Part shown: piece by piece, positions 24,120-32,945 of the stretch
How positions within the stretch are numbered: the stretch's first letter is position 1
Layout of the letters: each line of letters begins with the position of its first letter
Assembly: GCA_030151255.1 (NCBI GenBank)
Contig: JASLED010000023.1
Span: 1 to 48,390 of the forward strand
DNA: 48,390 nucleotides
Origin: Flavobacterium sp.
Lineage (GTDB): Bacteria; Bacteroidota; Bacteroidia; Flavobacteriales; Flavobacteriaceae
Direction of reading: 5' to 3'
Translations under genes and position numbers: made by a program
The notes under the pieces: generated by a model
What the model was told of the DNA's origin: nothing
The model's input: the letters and a program-made list of their open reading frames with translations, nothing else
Database searches by the model: none

Positions 24120-24803
24120 ATGGGTAGATGTGAACAATGTATGATCAGAGAATTCAGTTCTTTAAAGGCTTTGACAAGAGAAGAGCTTTTGGCTATTTCT
24201 GAAACAAAAACTCATTTCATTGTACGAAAAGGAGAACAAATTTTTTCAGAAGGAGAAAATTTGAATGGCGTTTATTGTATTCAGGAAGGTTTTTGTAAAC
24301 TAACTAAATTAAATTCTAACGGAAAAGATTCTATTGTAAAACTTGCAAAAAAAGGCGATTTACTTGGACAGCGTTCTATTATCAACGAAGAAACTTCTAA
24401 TCTAACTGCTACGGCCTTAGAAGACTTGCAAGTATGCTTTATTCCTAAAAAAGAAATGCTAGAACATTTTACGGATAACAATAAATTTTCTTTATTGGTT
24501 ACTAGAGATATTTGTTCTCATTTAAAAGATGCTGATCAAGATTTAGCAAATTACACCCACAAAACAGTAAAAGAAAGATTAGCTATTATACTACTTAAAC
24601 TTGAAGAATTGGGAGGAATTTCGCCAGAAAATCAAGCCCTAAATATTAAACTTTCTAGAGAAGATTTGGCTAATATGGTTGGTACAGCTACAGAAAGCTG
24701 CATTAGATTATTATCTGATCTTAAAAAAGATAATATTATTCAACTAAAAGGAAAAGATATTATTCTTTTAAACAAAAAAGAACTTCAGGCTTTGGCAAAC
24801 TAA
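24120..24803 (+). CDS. Crp/Fnr family transcriptional regulator, probable oxygen/redox regulator of the cco locus
   Basis: The 227-residue protein has a cyclic-nucleotide-binding-fold sensor (about 20-140) and a Crp-type helix-turn-helix (178-205, LSREDLANMVGTATESCIRLL). The recognition helix keeps E192 and R196, spaced as the Glu and Arg that read TGA in Fnr/Crp, while the Fnr serine position is Ile. The N-terminus has C4-x2-C7, with further Cys at 53, 59, 106 and 132, so an iron-sulfur or redox sensor is possible but unproven. The start is MGRCEQC at 24120; a TTG at 24087 lies near the transcription start and was rejected. It is divergent from ccoI across shared Fnr-like DNA. Confidence 0.85.
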   Translation: MGRCEQCMIREFSSLKALTREELLAISETKTHFIVRKGEQIFSEGENLNGVYCIQEGFCKLTKLNSNGKDSIVKLAKKGDLLGQRSIINEETSNLTATALEDLQVCFIPKKEMLEHFTDNNKFSLLVTRDICSHLKDADQDLANYTHKTVKERLAIILLKLEELGGISPENQALNIKLSREDLANMVGTATESCIRLLSDLKKDNIIQLKGKDIILLNKKELQALAN

Positions 24804-24883
24804 GCAACAGCAATGTTAAATCATCGGAAACAAATTAGTTAAGTTTTTTATGCAAATGATGCAAAATACCTTATTTTCGCATA

Positions 24884-25906
24884 ATGAAGCATCTCGAATC
24901 AATTAAGCAATTAAAAGAAATTCTTAGTACTCCTAAGAAATTAGTTATTATTCCACACAGAAATCCAGATGGCGATGCCATTGGTTCTTGTTTAGGCTTA
25001 TCTCATATAGTAAAACAATTAGGACATACCTCAACAGTAATTGCTCCTAATGATTTTCCCAATTTTTTGGCTTGGATGCCAGGCACCGAAGATATTTTGA
25101 TTTACGAAAGCAATAAATCTTTAGCTAAAAAAGAAATTGAAAATGCAGACTATATTTTTACGCTTGATTTTAATGCATTGCACAGAACAGGCGATGATAT
25201 GGGAATGTATTTAGAATCTATTTCTAAACCTTTTATCATGATCGATCATCATCAAATGCCTGATGATTATGCAATACTAACTTTTTCGGATACCTCTTTT
25301 GGCTCTACTTGCGAGTTGTTGTTTACCATTATCGATCAAATAGGTTTTGAAAATAAAATAACTAAAGAAGCTGCTACTTGTATTTATACAGGAATAGTAA
25401 CGGATTCTGGTTCTTTTAGATTTCCAAAAACAACAGCAAATACACACCGAACAGTAGCTTTATTGATTGAAAAAGGAATTGAAAATCCAACTATTCATAA
25501 TGCTTTGTTTGACAATAGCTCCTATAATCGTTTACAATTAATGGGTAGGGCATTGCAAAACCTACACATAATTCCGAAAACACAAGCTTCCTATTTATAT
25601 TTAAGCGATAAAGATTTACACGAATTTATACACCAAAAAGGAGATACAGAAGGTTTTGTAAACTACGGTTTATCTATCAAAAGCATCGATTTAACTGCTT
25701 TTTTTATCGAAAGAAAAGATGAAGGAATTATCAAAATTTCGTTCCGATCACAAGGAAATTTCGATGCTAATCAATTTGCTAGAAAATATTTTGAAGGAGG
25801 TGGACATATCAATGCAGCTGGTGGAAAATCTTATTTGTCATTAGAAGAAACTATTCAAAAATACACAGATATTGTAAACAATCACAAACAAGAGTTTTAT
25901 GTATAA
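24884..25906 (+). CDS. nrnA: Bifunctional oligoribonuclease / pAp phosphatase (DHH-DHHA1)
   Basis: NrnA degrades very short RNAs and hydrolyses pAp to AMP. The 340-residue protein has the DHH domain motifs HRNPDGDAIGS (19-30 region), TLDFNALHRTGD and IDHHQMPDDY with the DHH triad. Its DHHA1 domain ends in FEGGGHINAAGG, the GGGH substrate motif. The start is ATG 24884. A weak -7-like TATTTTCG lies at 24872-24879, which would leave almost no leader. It overlaps gldI by 8 nt, an arrangement I recall from other gliding Flavobacteria. Confidence 0.93.
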   Translation: MKHLESIKQLKEILSTPKKLVIIPHRNPDGDAIGSCLGLSHIVKQLGHTSTVIAPNDFPNFLAWMPGTEDILIYESNKSLAKKEIENADYIFTLDFNALHRTGDDMGMYLESISKPFIMIDHHQMPDDYAILTFSDTSFGSTCELLFTIIDQIGFENKITKEAATCIYTGIVTDSGSFRFPKTTANTHRTVALLIEKGIENPTIHNALFDNSSYNRLQLMGRALQNLHIIPKTQASYLYLSDKDLHEFIHQKGDTEGFVNYGLSIKSIDLTAFFIERKDEGIIKISFRSQGNFDANQFARKYFEGGGHINAAGGKSYLSLEETIQKYTDIVNNHKQEFYV

Positions 25907-26444
25907 ATATAGCTTTTATCTATTTTTATCGTGCTTTTTATTGTTTAGTTGTAAAGAAAATGAAACTAGCCGAAAGCCAATATCTAAATCTAAATCAATT
26001 GAAACTGAACTTTCTATAAAGAGAAATACAGAAATGATTTTAGATGAAGACACACTCTTTAAGCAATACATAGAAGCCGATAAAAAAAATGATTACATAC
26101 AATCAAACAAAGGCTTTTGGTTTACTTATTTAAACAGGCAATTAAAAGACTCTATTTACCTAAATAAAGGAGATATAGCCATTTACAATTATGAAGTTTA
26201 TAGCACAAATGATAGCTTGCTGTATGCTAAATCTGATTTTGGTACATTAAGCTATAAAGTAGACGAAGAAGATATTTTACCTATTTTACGAAATAGCTTA
26301 AAAGTGCTTAAACCTACAGAAACAATAAAAGTATTAAGTCCATCTCTTTTAGCATATGGCTATATGGGAGATCAAAATAAAATAACTAAAAATCAACCAT
26401 TGATTTTTGTAATAACCTTAGAATCAATCAACAAATCTAACTAA
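25899..26444 (+). CDS. gldI: Gliding-motility lipoprotein GldI (FKBP-like peptidyl-prolyl isomerase)
   Basis: The 181-residue protein has a lipoprotein signal peptide with lipobox LLFSC (Cys at about 20) and a C-terminal FKBP-like domain (GDIAIYNYEVYSTNDSLLY, LKVLKPTETIKVLSPSLLAYGYMGD, QPLIFVITLESI). GldI is needed for gliding in Flavobacterium, probably as a periplasmic folding factor for the gliding/type IX secretion machinery. The FKBP loop is degenerate compared with the two fused PPIases in this window: it has AYGYMGD rather than YGERGAGG. It lies between nrnA (8-nt overlap) and the lipoprotein PPIase (4-bp gap), so the three form an operon. Confidence 0.85.
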   Translation: MYKYSFYLFLSCFLLFSCKENETSRKPISKSKSIETELSIKRNTEMILDEDTLFKQYIEADKKNDYIQSNKGFWFTYLNRQLKDSIYLNKGDIAIYNYEVYSTNDSLLYAKSDFGTLSYKVDEEDILPILRNSLKVLKPTETIKVLSPSLLAYGYMGDQNKITKNQPLIFVITLESINKSN

Positions 26445-26448
26445 AACA

Positions 26449-27537
26449 ATGAAAAAAATGACAAGTTTATTTTTAAGTTTAGTGGCTTTAGTATCTTGCT
26501 CGGCGCCAAAATCAGATTTACCTGATGGCCTTTATGCAGATATTAAAACAAATAAAGGAACTATTGTAATCGATCTTGAGTACGAAAAAGCACCTATTAC
26601 AGTAGCTAACTTTGTAACTTTAGCAGAAGGAAAAAATCCTTTCGTAGATGAAAAATACAAAAACAAACCTTACTATGATGGAATTAAATTTCATCGTGTA
26701 GTAAATGATTTCGTAATACAAGCTGGAGATCCAACAGGAACAGGAGCTGGTGGACCAGGATATGTTTTTAAAGATGAGTTTTCTGACGATTTAAAACATG
26801 ATAAAGCAGGAACGTTATCAATGGCAAACAGCGGGCCTTTTACAAACGGAAGTCAATTCTTCATTACTCATAAGGAAACTCCATTTTTAGACAACAGACA
26901 CTCTGTTTTTGGATACACAGTAAAAGGAATGGATATTGTAAATTCAATTACTGAAGGAGATGTAATTGAAAGTGTAAAAATTATTCGTGTTGGAAAAGAT
27001 GCAAAGAAATTCGATGCAGTAAAAGTTTTCAAAAAATATTTTGAAGAAGAAGCAAATGCTAAAAAAGAAAAAGAAGAACGTTTAGGTAAAGTAAAAGAAA
27101 AATACGCTACTTTATTTAAAGACGGAAAAGCAAAAGCAACTGTACTTGATTCTGGATTAGCATATATCATTACCGAAAAAGGAAATGGTAAAAAACCAGC
27201 TATTAGCCAAGATGTATATATTGATTATTCAGGATTTTTTGAAAATGGAATTTTATTTGATTCAAGCAGTGAGCAATTGTCAAAAGATTTTGAAATATTT
27301 AATCAACAAAGAGCAGATGCTAATCAATATACACCAATACCTTTTAAATTTGGAGCTAAAACAGGATTAATTCCTGGTTTTATTGAAGGTGTAGAGCAAA
27401 TGGGATTTGGTGATACTGCTGTAGTTTTCATCCCTTCTCACTTAGCTTATGGCGAACGTGGAGCTGGGGGAGTTATTCCGCCAAATACAGATTTAATTTT
27501 CGAATTGAAATTATACGACAATCCGGAAAGAAAATAA
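26449..27537 (+). CDS. Lipoprotein dual-domain peptidyl-prolyl isomerase (cyclophilin-FKBP fusion)
   Basis: The 362-residue protein has a lipoprotein signal peptide (MKKMTSLFLSLVALVSCSA, lipobox LVSC). It then has a cyclophilin domain (about 28-195: GIKFHRVVNDFVIQAGDP, NGSQFFIT, TPFLDNRHSVFG), a Lys/Glu-rich linker and an FKBP domain (about 235-360, SHLAYGERGAGGVIPPN). The FKBP part carries an insertion of about 20 residues after LFDSSSEQ, absent from the cytoplasmic paralogue at 2486. It should act on the periplasmic side or outer membrane, and its place in the gldI operon suggests folding of exported gliding or secretion components. A strong terminator follows. Confidence 0.92.
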   Translation: MKKMTSLFLSLVALVSCSAPKSDLPDGLYADIKTNKGTIVIDLEYEKAPITVANFVTLAEGKNPFVDEKYKNKPYYDGIKFHRVVNDFVIQAGDPTGTGAGGPGYVFKDEFSDDLKHDKAGTLSMANSGPFTNGSQFFITHKETPFLDNRHSVFGYTVKGMDIVNSITEGDVIESVKIIRVGKDAKKFDAVKVFKKYFEEEANAKKEKEERLGKVKEKYATLFKDGKAKATVLDSGLAYIITEKGNGKKPAISQDVYIDYSGFFENGILFDSSSEQLSKDFEIFNQQRADANQYTPIPFKFGAKTGLIPGFIEGVEQMGFGDTAVVFIPSHLAYGERGAGGVIPPNTDLIFELKLYDNPERK

Positions 27538-27544
27538 TAAACCA

Positions 27545-27580
27545 TAAAAAAAGACTGTTGAAAAACAGTCTTTTTTTTAT
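27545..27580. terminator. Bidirectional terminator after the gldI operon
   Basis: A stem of about 14 bp, AAAAAAAGACTGTT / AACAGTCTTTTTTT, with loop GAAA lies between convergent genes. Confidence 0.9.
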
Positions 27581-28216
27581 CTATATATGCAGATTTTGAC
27601 GTTTTAAATAATCAACCGCACTTCTGCCTTCGTTAAATAATAAATCTAAAATACTTAAGTTAGATAGAAAACCATTTTTATCATCAAAAACTTGTGTATA
27701 TGGCTCAAAAACATTTTGATCCTTTTTTCCATTTACCAAGCTTCTGGCATCTAAACAATCAATATCTTCAATTACTTTAAAATACTCTGGTGTTTCGGCA
27801 AAAGGAAATTTAACTCCCAAACAATCTGTTATTACTTGATGAATTGTTAGGTTTAAATCTAACATAAATTCAACAGGTTTTTCAAATATTGCTCTTATAT
27901 CATCTTCAAAATATTCAAAAAAAGGCGAAGTTCTATAAGCCGCTTCTAAACTTTTAAAATGTTGTTTTTGCCAACCAAAAGCATGTTCTATTCGTACATC
28001 TTTAAACTTCTGATTTGCTAAGCTTGCATCGTGCTTAATTGGAATATTCAGCATTTGAACTCCGTTTGCACTATGAATATACGTTCTATTTCTATTAGTT
28101 TGCTTTTGAAAATTATCTTCTACTTCAAAAATAATTTCTTTTGCTTGTGCCATCGCTACGTAATTGCTTATTGAAGGAAAATACGTAGGATGCAACACTA
28201 CTTTTGATTTATTCAT
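27581..28216 (-). CDS. WbqC family protein
   Basis: The 211-residue protein matches the WbqC family: LHPTYFPSISNYVAMAQA near the start, then NRTYIHSANGVQMLNIPI and AFGWQKQHFKSLEAAYRTSPFFEYF. Family members occur in O-antigen and capsule clusters but their activity is uncertain. In Flavobacteriaceae the gene ends the parAB-dapB-lepB operon, and it lies 2 bp after lepB here, so a link to envelope biogenesis is plausible only. Confidence 0.85.
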   Translation of the reverse strand: MNKSKVVLHPTYFPSISNYVAMAQAKEIIFEVEDNFQKQTNRNRTYIHSANGVQMLNIPIKHDASLANQKFKDVRIEHAFGWQKQHFKSLEAAYRTSPFFEYFEDDIRAIFEKPVEFMLDLNLTIHQVITDCLGVKFPFAETPEYFKVIEDIDCLDARSLVNGKKDQNVFEPYTQVFDDKNGFLSNLSILDLLFNEGRSAVDYLKRQNLHI

Positions 28217-28218
28217 CC

Positions 28219-29805
28219 TTAATACTTAGAATTCTTTTTTTCTTTTCTTTTTTTGTATAAGCTATATCCTCCCCATCCAAATAATAATACTAAGAAATAA
28301 GGGAAATATGATACTTGTTCACCGTTTCCGTTTACTGTAATAAACATACGATTCCATCGAATTTTATCTAATGCTTTTGACCATGGTACAGAAGGGTCTA
28401 AACTCATCCATACAAAAACTGGCTTTCCTACAATATGATCTTCCGGTACAAATCCCCACATTCTACTATCTTCAGAATTATTTCTATTGTCTCCCATCAT
28501 AAAATAATAGTTCTGTTGAAAAGTATATTTGTTTGTTTCTACTCCATCAATATAAAACTTACCATCTTTTATTTGTAAATCTTTTCCTTCATAAACGCCA
28601 ATTGCACGTTTATACATTGAAATATTATCTGACGTAAGCGTAATAGTTTCATCTTTTGCAGGAATATGAATTGGTCCTAAATTCATTTCTGTCCAATCTG
28701 GTTTATCATGTGGAAAAATATATCCTTTCGGATAATTGTACCCAAACAATTTTGCCATATCTGGACTTTTAATAATATTTTTTACGGAGCTAAATGTTTT
28801 TAAATACTCAATATCGTCATTAGTTAATGCTTGAAAATAAATAGTTCCAGGCATGTTTTCTACATAAGAAACATAATCTGTTACGTTCATTTTCATCAAT
28901 GCCGATCTTAAATCAAAATTTCCATCAGTTTCAATTAAATAACTGTATTGAACTTTTGCTCTGTCATTTAATTGAAGTTCTTTATCATTTACATAAACAA
29001 TTCCGTCTTTTAGCGAAATATTTTCACCTGGTAAACCTACTGCTCTTTTTACATAATTTGTTTTCTTGTCAATTGGTTTAAAAACAGCTGGACGATTTTG
29101 TATGTCGTTAAATTTATAAATTGTATCTACAGGCCAGTTAAACACAACTATATCATTATGTTGTACCTTTTGAAAACCTGGTAATCTGAAATAAGGCAAT
29201 GATGGTTTTATAACATATGATTTTTTTCCTGCTAAAGGAATAGTATCATGCACCATTGGCAAAGCTACTGTTGTCATTGGTGTACGAGCACCATAATGAA
29301 ATTTACTTACAAATAAGAAATCGCCAACCAATAATGTTTTTTCTAACGAAGCTGTAGGAATTGTATAAGGCTGAATTGCATAGGTATGAATTACTGTAGC
29401 AACAACTACTGCAAATAATACAGAGCTTACAAATTCTCCTGTTTCTGTTTCTGGTTTTAATGATCGATTTTCTCTATAAGTTACATCACACATATAGTTT
29501 ACATATGCTACGTATAAACCTAACGTTAGCACACCTAGAATTGTATCTAATGTAGATTTTTTTCCAAAACTTCTAAGTGTTTCAACCCAAACAACAGGAA
29601 ACATAATTAGATTTATAATTGGTATAAACAAAAGAATTACCCACCACCAAGGACGATTAATAATTTTCATTAATACTACAGCATTATAAATTGGCACGGC
29701 TGCTTCCCATGGTTTTCTACCTGCTTTTTGATAAAGCTTCCAAGTGCCAATAAAATGCACTACTTGAATTAGTAGAAAAAATATAAACCATTGTGCTATT
29801 GTCAT
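28219..29805 (-). CDS. lepB: Signal peptidase I
   Basis: LepB cleaves signal peptides of secreted proteins at the outer face of the inner membrane. The 528-residue protein is much longer than the E. coli enzyme (324). Residues 1-115 form extra membrane helices (a DUF5684-type region with RPWWWVILLFIPIINLIMFP). The catalytic serine is S153 in IPTASLEKTLL and the general-base lysine is K253 in NYVKRAVGLPGENI; the late box is MMGDNRNNSEDSRMWGFVP. A long insertion separates the lysine box from the late box. Ser-Leu replaces the usual Ser-Met after the nucleophile. It lies 30 bp after dapB. Confidence 0.94.
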   Translation of the reverse strand: MTIAQWFIFFLLIQVVHFIGTWKLYQKAGRKPWEAAVPIYNAVVLMKIINRPWWWVILLFIPIINLIMFPVVWVETLRSFGKKSTLDTILGVLTLGLYVAYVNYMCDVTYRENRSLKPETETGEFVSSVLFAVVVATVIHTYAIQPYTIPTASLEKTLLVGDFLFVSKFHYGARTPMTTVALPMVHDTIPLAGKKSYVIKPSLPYFRLPGFQKVQHNDIVVFNWPVDTIYKFNDIQNRPAVFKPIDKKTNYVKRAVGLPGENISLKDGIVYVNDKELQLNDRAKVQYSYLIETDGNFDLRSALMKMNVTDYVSYVENMPGTIYFQALTNDDIEYLKTFSSVKNIIKSPDMAKLFGYNYPKGYIFPHDKPDWTEMNLGPIHIPAKDETITLTSDNISMYKRAIGVYEGKDLQIKDGKFYIDGVETNKYTFQQNYYFMMGDNRNNSEDSRMWGFVPEDHIVGKPVFVWMSLDPSVPWSKALDKIRWNRMFITVNGNGEQVSYFPYFLVLLFGWGGYSLYKKRKEKKNSKY

Positions 29806-29835
29806 AATCTATTTTTTTGGAGATTTAATTTTATT

Positions 29836-30537
29836 TTATAAACTCAAAACATCTTTCATTGAGAAAATGCCTTGCTTTGCTTTAATCCATTCTGCAGCTA
29901 CAACAGCTCCCAAAGCAAACCCTTCTCTTGAATGAGCAGTATGTTTAATTTCTATTTGATCTATTGCCGAATCATAATAAATAGAATGTGTACCAGGTAC
30001 TTTATCTTCTCTTACTGCATCAATAACAATTGAATTTGAATTGTTGTTTGCTTCCAACGTCCAAGAATCACAATCTGTATTTTCAATAATACCTTCAGCA
30101 AGTGTAATTGCTGTACCGCTTGGCGCATCTAACTTTTGTGTATGATGAATTTCTTGCATTGAAACTTTATACTCCTTTAATGAGTTCATCATTTTTGCCA
30201 AATATTTATTTAATTCAAAAAAAACATTTACACCTAAGCTAAAGTTTGATCCGTATAAAAATGCACCATTTTTTGCTTTACAATACTCTACAACATCATT
30301 ATATTGCTCTAACCAGCCTGTTGTACCACAAACTACTGGTACACCTTGATTTAAAGCTAATTTTATATTTTCTATGGCAACTGAAGGAACGCTAAAATCT
30401 ATTGCAACATCTGCTTTTGCTAAATCACCCGTAATTTGAGTACTTTGTTTTACATATACTATGGTATGGCCTCTTTCTATAGCTATTCTCTCTATAATTT
30501 GCCCCATTTTCCCATAGCCTAATAATGCTATATTCAT
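29836..30537 (-). CDS. dapB: 4-hydroxy-tetrahydrodipicolinate reductase
   Basis: DapB makes tetrahydrodipicolinate for lysine and meso-diaminopimelate synthesis. The 233-residue protein has the nucleotide-binding GYGKMGQ at 7-13, the substrate loop GSNFSLGVNVFFEL and the catalytic EIHHTQKLDAPSGTA, with the His pair and Lys. It is shorter than E. coli DapB (273), as usual in Flavobacteriia. It lies 5 bp after the DUF5683 gene and 30 bp before lepB. Confidence 0.95.
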   Translation of the reverse strand: MNIALLGYGKMGQIIERIAIERGHTIVYVKQSTQITGDLAKADVAIDFSVPSVAIENIKLALNQGVPVVCGTTGWLEQYNDVVEYCKAKNGAFLYGSNFSLGVNVFFELNKYLAKMMNSLKEYKVSMQEIHHTQKLDAPSGTAITLAEGIIENTDCDSWTLEANNNSNSIVIDAVREDKVPGTHSIYYDSAIDQIEIKHTAHSREGFALGAVVAAEWIKAKQGIFSMKDVLSL

Positions 30538-30542
30538 ATATT

Positions 30543-31121
30543 TTACTTAAATCTATATTGTAAATTGATTGCGTATTGATATTGTTGATTTAAACTTCTC
30601 GGATCATATTCAATTGCGGGTTTTATAGTAAGATTATCATTTACATTAAACTGCATTAAATGCGCATCAACATTAGCATCAACAATACTTAGAATATAAA
30701 AACCTACCGCTACTACTACAGATAAATCTCTATTTCGTCTATAAAAATTTTGTCCGTCTAATAAACGTTCATCATCCAACCCTGCTAATTTTGGATCTAG
30801 TTGACTAAAATTTCCCTGTAGTCTATTTTTATATTCATTTCGATAATGAGTATAATTCTTTTGATTATCTATCCAAAAATATACAGGAACACCAATTCCT
30901 GCATATACTAACGGAAGTTTCCAATATTTTTTATTATAAATTTGTCCTAAACCAGGAACAATTGCTGTATAAAATGCCGCACGAGAAGGCGCTACTGGAT
31001 CGATAGAATCTTCGGTATTCTTTCTTATTTCATTTTTTTCTGTGTTTATTTCTTGTTCTTGAGCAGATACCATCCAAAAACACATACTAAAAATGAATGT
31101 TATTAATAATTTACTTTTCAC
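30543..31121 (-). CDS. DUF5683 family membrane-associated protein
   Basis: The 192-residue protein has a signal peptide (MKSKLLITFIFSMCFWMVSAQ), then PSRAAFYTAIVPGLGQIYNKKYWKLPLVYAGIG, the DUF5683 signature with hydrophobic segments, and a Gln/Tyr-rich C-terminus with beta-strand character. Function is unknown. It begins with GTG at 31121, overlapping the last base of the parB stop, so translation is coupled. Its fixed place between parB and dapB is typical of Bacteroidota. Confidence 0.85.
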   Translation of the reverse strand: MKSKLLITFIFSMCFWMVSAQEQEINTEKNEIRKNTEDSIDPVAPSRAAFYTAIVPGLGQIYNKKYWKLPLVYAGIGVPVYFWIDNQKNYTHYRNEYKNRLQGNFSQLDPKLAGLDDERLLDGQNFYRRNRDLSVVVAVGFYILSIVDANVDAHLMQFNVNDNLTIKPAIEYDPRSLNQQYQYAINLQYRFK

Positions 31122-32023
31122 TACTTATCTAATAGTTTTATAATACGTTCTAAATCCTCTTCTGAATAAAAAGGAATAGTTATTTTTCCTTTACCATTTG
31201 GATTTGCCTTGATATCTACTTTGGTACCAAAAAACCTTCCAAATGATTGTTTGTAAGTTACAGGCAATTCTACTTGACTTTTCTTTACTGATTGTTTTAT
31301 TATTTCTGAAGAAGTATTTTCTTGATATTTTTTAACCAATGCTTCGGTTTCTCTAACAGATAAATTTTCTATAATTATTTTGTGATAAATATCTGTTTGT
31401 ACATCAAAATCGTCAATATTAATAATTGCTCTTCCATGCCCCATGGTTATAAATCCATCGCGAATTCCTGTTTGAATAATTGGATCCAACCTCAGCAAAC
31501 GCAAATAGTTAGCTATTGTAGAACGTTTCTTTCCTACTCGTTCACTCACTTGCTCTTGGGTAAGGCTAATTTCTTCCATCAGACGTTGATAAGACATTGC
31601 AATTTCTATCGGATCTAAATCATGACGTTGGATGTTTTCTACCAAAGCCATTATTAAGGAATCATTATCGTTTGCAATTCTGATGTATGCAGGAACAGAA
31701 GTTAATCCAGCTAATCTCGATGCTCTCAACCTTCTTTCTCCCGAAATTAATTGGTATTTATTAAATCCTACTTTTCGAACAGTTATGGGTTGAATTACAC
31801 CAAGTTTTTCAATACTTATTGCTAATTCTTGTAAGGATTCTTCATTAAAATTAGTACGCGGCTGAAAAGGATTGATTTCGATAGCATCTAAATCTAGTTC
31901 TATGATATTTCCAACTACTTTTTCAGCATTTGTATCATCAATTGATTTAATATCATTTTCTGGATCTTTCAATAATGCAGATAATCCTCTTCCTAAAGCT
32001 TGTTTTTTTATTGCTTTTGCCAT
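31121..32023 (-). CDS. parB: Chromosome-partitioning protein ParB
   Basis: ParB is the CTP-dependent DNA clamp that loads at parS sites for chromosome segregation. The 300-residue protein starts MAKAIKKQALGRGLSALL, the typical ParA-interacting N-terminus. It has the ParB/Srx fold motifs NPFQPRTNFNEESLQELA and GERRLRASRLAG, then a helix-turn-helix (QEQVSERVGKKRSTIANYLRLL) and a C-terminal dimer region. It lies 17 bp after parA. No parS site was recognised by eye nearby. Confidence 0.96.
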   Translation of the reverse strand: MAKAIKKQALGRGLSALLKDPENDIKSIDDTNAEKVVGNIIELDLDAIEINPFQPRTNFNEESLQELAISIEKLGVIQPITVRKVGFNKYQLISGERRLRASRLAGLTSVPAYIRIANDNDSLIMALVENIQRHDLDPIEIAMSYQRLMEEISLTQEQVSERVGKKRSTIANYLRLLRLDPIIQTGIRDGFITMGHGRAIINIDDFDVQTDIYHKIIIENLSVRETEALVKKYQENTSSEIIKQSVKKSQVELPVTYKQSFGRFFGTKVDIKANPNGKGKITIPFYSEEDLERIIKLLDK

Positions 32024-32040
32024 AATTCTCTTTTCCTTTA

Positions 32041-32805
32041 TTAATGATTTTTCCTTACAATCTCTTCTGCCAAGTTGATATAATTAGTTGCTCCTTTGCT
32101 AGTTGCATCATAATTTATAATACTTTCTCCAAAACTTGGTGCTTCGCTTAATTTTACATTTCGCTGAATGATTGTATCAAACACCATTTCATTAAAATGT
32201 TTTTGCACTTCTTCTACTACCTGATTTGATAAACGCAAACGCGAATCGTACATGGTAAGCAATAACCCTTCAATATCTAATGTTGGATTGTGTAAACGTT
32301 GAACGCTTTTTACTGTATTTAGCAATTTACCTAAGCCTTCTAAGGCAAAATATTCGCATTGAATAGGGATTATAATAGAATCTGCAGCAGTAAGCGCATT
32401 TAATGTTAATAATCCTAATGAAGGAGCGCAATCAATAATGATATAATCATATTGATCTTTAATAGACTTTAATGCTTCTTTTAGCATATATTCTCTATTT
32501 TTTTTATCAACTAATTCTATTTCGATAGCCACCAAATCAATATGTGCAGGTATTAAATGTACGTTTGGTGCTGTGCACTCTACAACTGCTTCAGCTGGAG
32601 TATAACTGTGTTCTAATACTTCGTATGTACCAATTTCTATTGTTTCTACATCAACGCCTAAACCTGAAGTAGCGTTTGCTTGAGGATCAGCATCTATCAA
32701 CAATACTTTTCGCTCAAGCGCTCCTAAAGAAGCCGCTAAATTAACAGATGTTGTTGTTTTTCCAACTCCACCTTTTTGATTGGCAACAGCTATTATTTTC
32801 CCCAT
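32041..32805 (-). CDS. parA: Chromosome-partitioning ATPase ParA (Soj)
   Basis: ParA is a Walker-type ATPase that moves ParB-parS complexes over the nucleoid. The 254-residue protein starts MGKIIAVANQKGGVGKTTTS with the deviant Walker A lysine pair. DADPQANATSGLG and IIIDCAPSLGLLT are the switch motifs. The start is ATG 32805; the longer frame adds 20 hydrophobic residues through a candidate promoter (TAATTTGG at 32822-32815, with a TTG 17 bp further up) and was rejected. It is first in the parA-parB-DUF5683-dapB-lepB-WbqC operon. Confidence 0.96.
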   Translation of the reverse strand: MGKIIAVANQKGGVGKTTTSVNLAASLGALERKVLLIDADPQANATSGLGVDVETIEIGTYEVLEHSYTPAEAVVECTAPNVHLIPAHIDLVAIEIELVDKKNREYMLKEALKSIKDQYDYIIIDCAPSLGLLTLNALTAADSIIIPIQCEYFALEGLGKLLNTVKSVQRLHNPTLDIEGLLLTMYDSRLRLSNQVVEEVQKHFNEMVFDTIIQRNVKLSEAPSFGESIINYDATSKGATNYINLAEEIVRKNH

Positions 32806-32814
32806 TGTAAGTGT

Positions 32815-32842
32815 CCAAATTATTTGAGTGGTAAAAATACAA
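32815..32842 (-). promoter_or_regulatory. Candidate promoter of the parAB-dapB-lepB operon
   Basis: On the minus strand TTG at 32842-32840, 17 bp and TAATTTGG at 32822-32815 resemble the consensus, with a shorter spacer and one mismatch in the -7 box. Confidence 0.4.
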
Positions 32843-32945
32843 TTATTTATCAGTAAATAAAACACATTTTATTAACAGCCTAGTATACTAACCACCTGAA
32901 ACATTCGTCTAAATTCTGCTAAAAATTACTCAATTCAAGTTTGTA

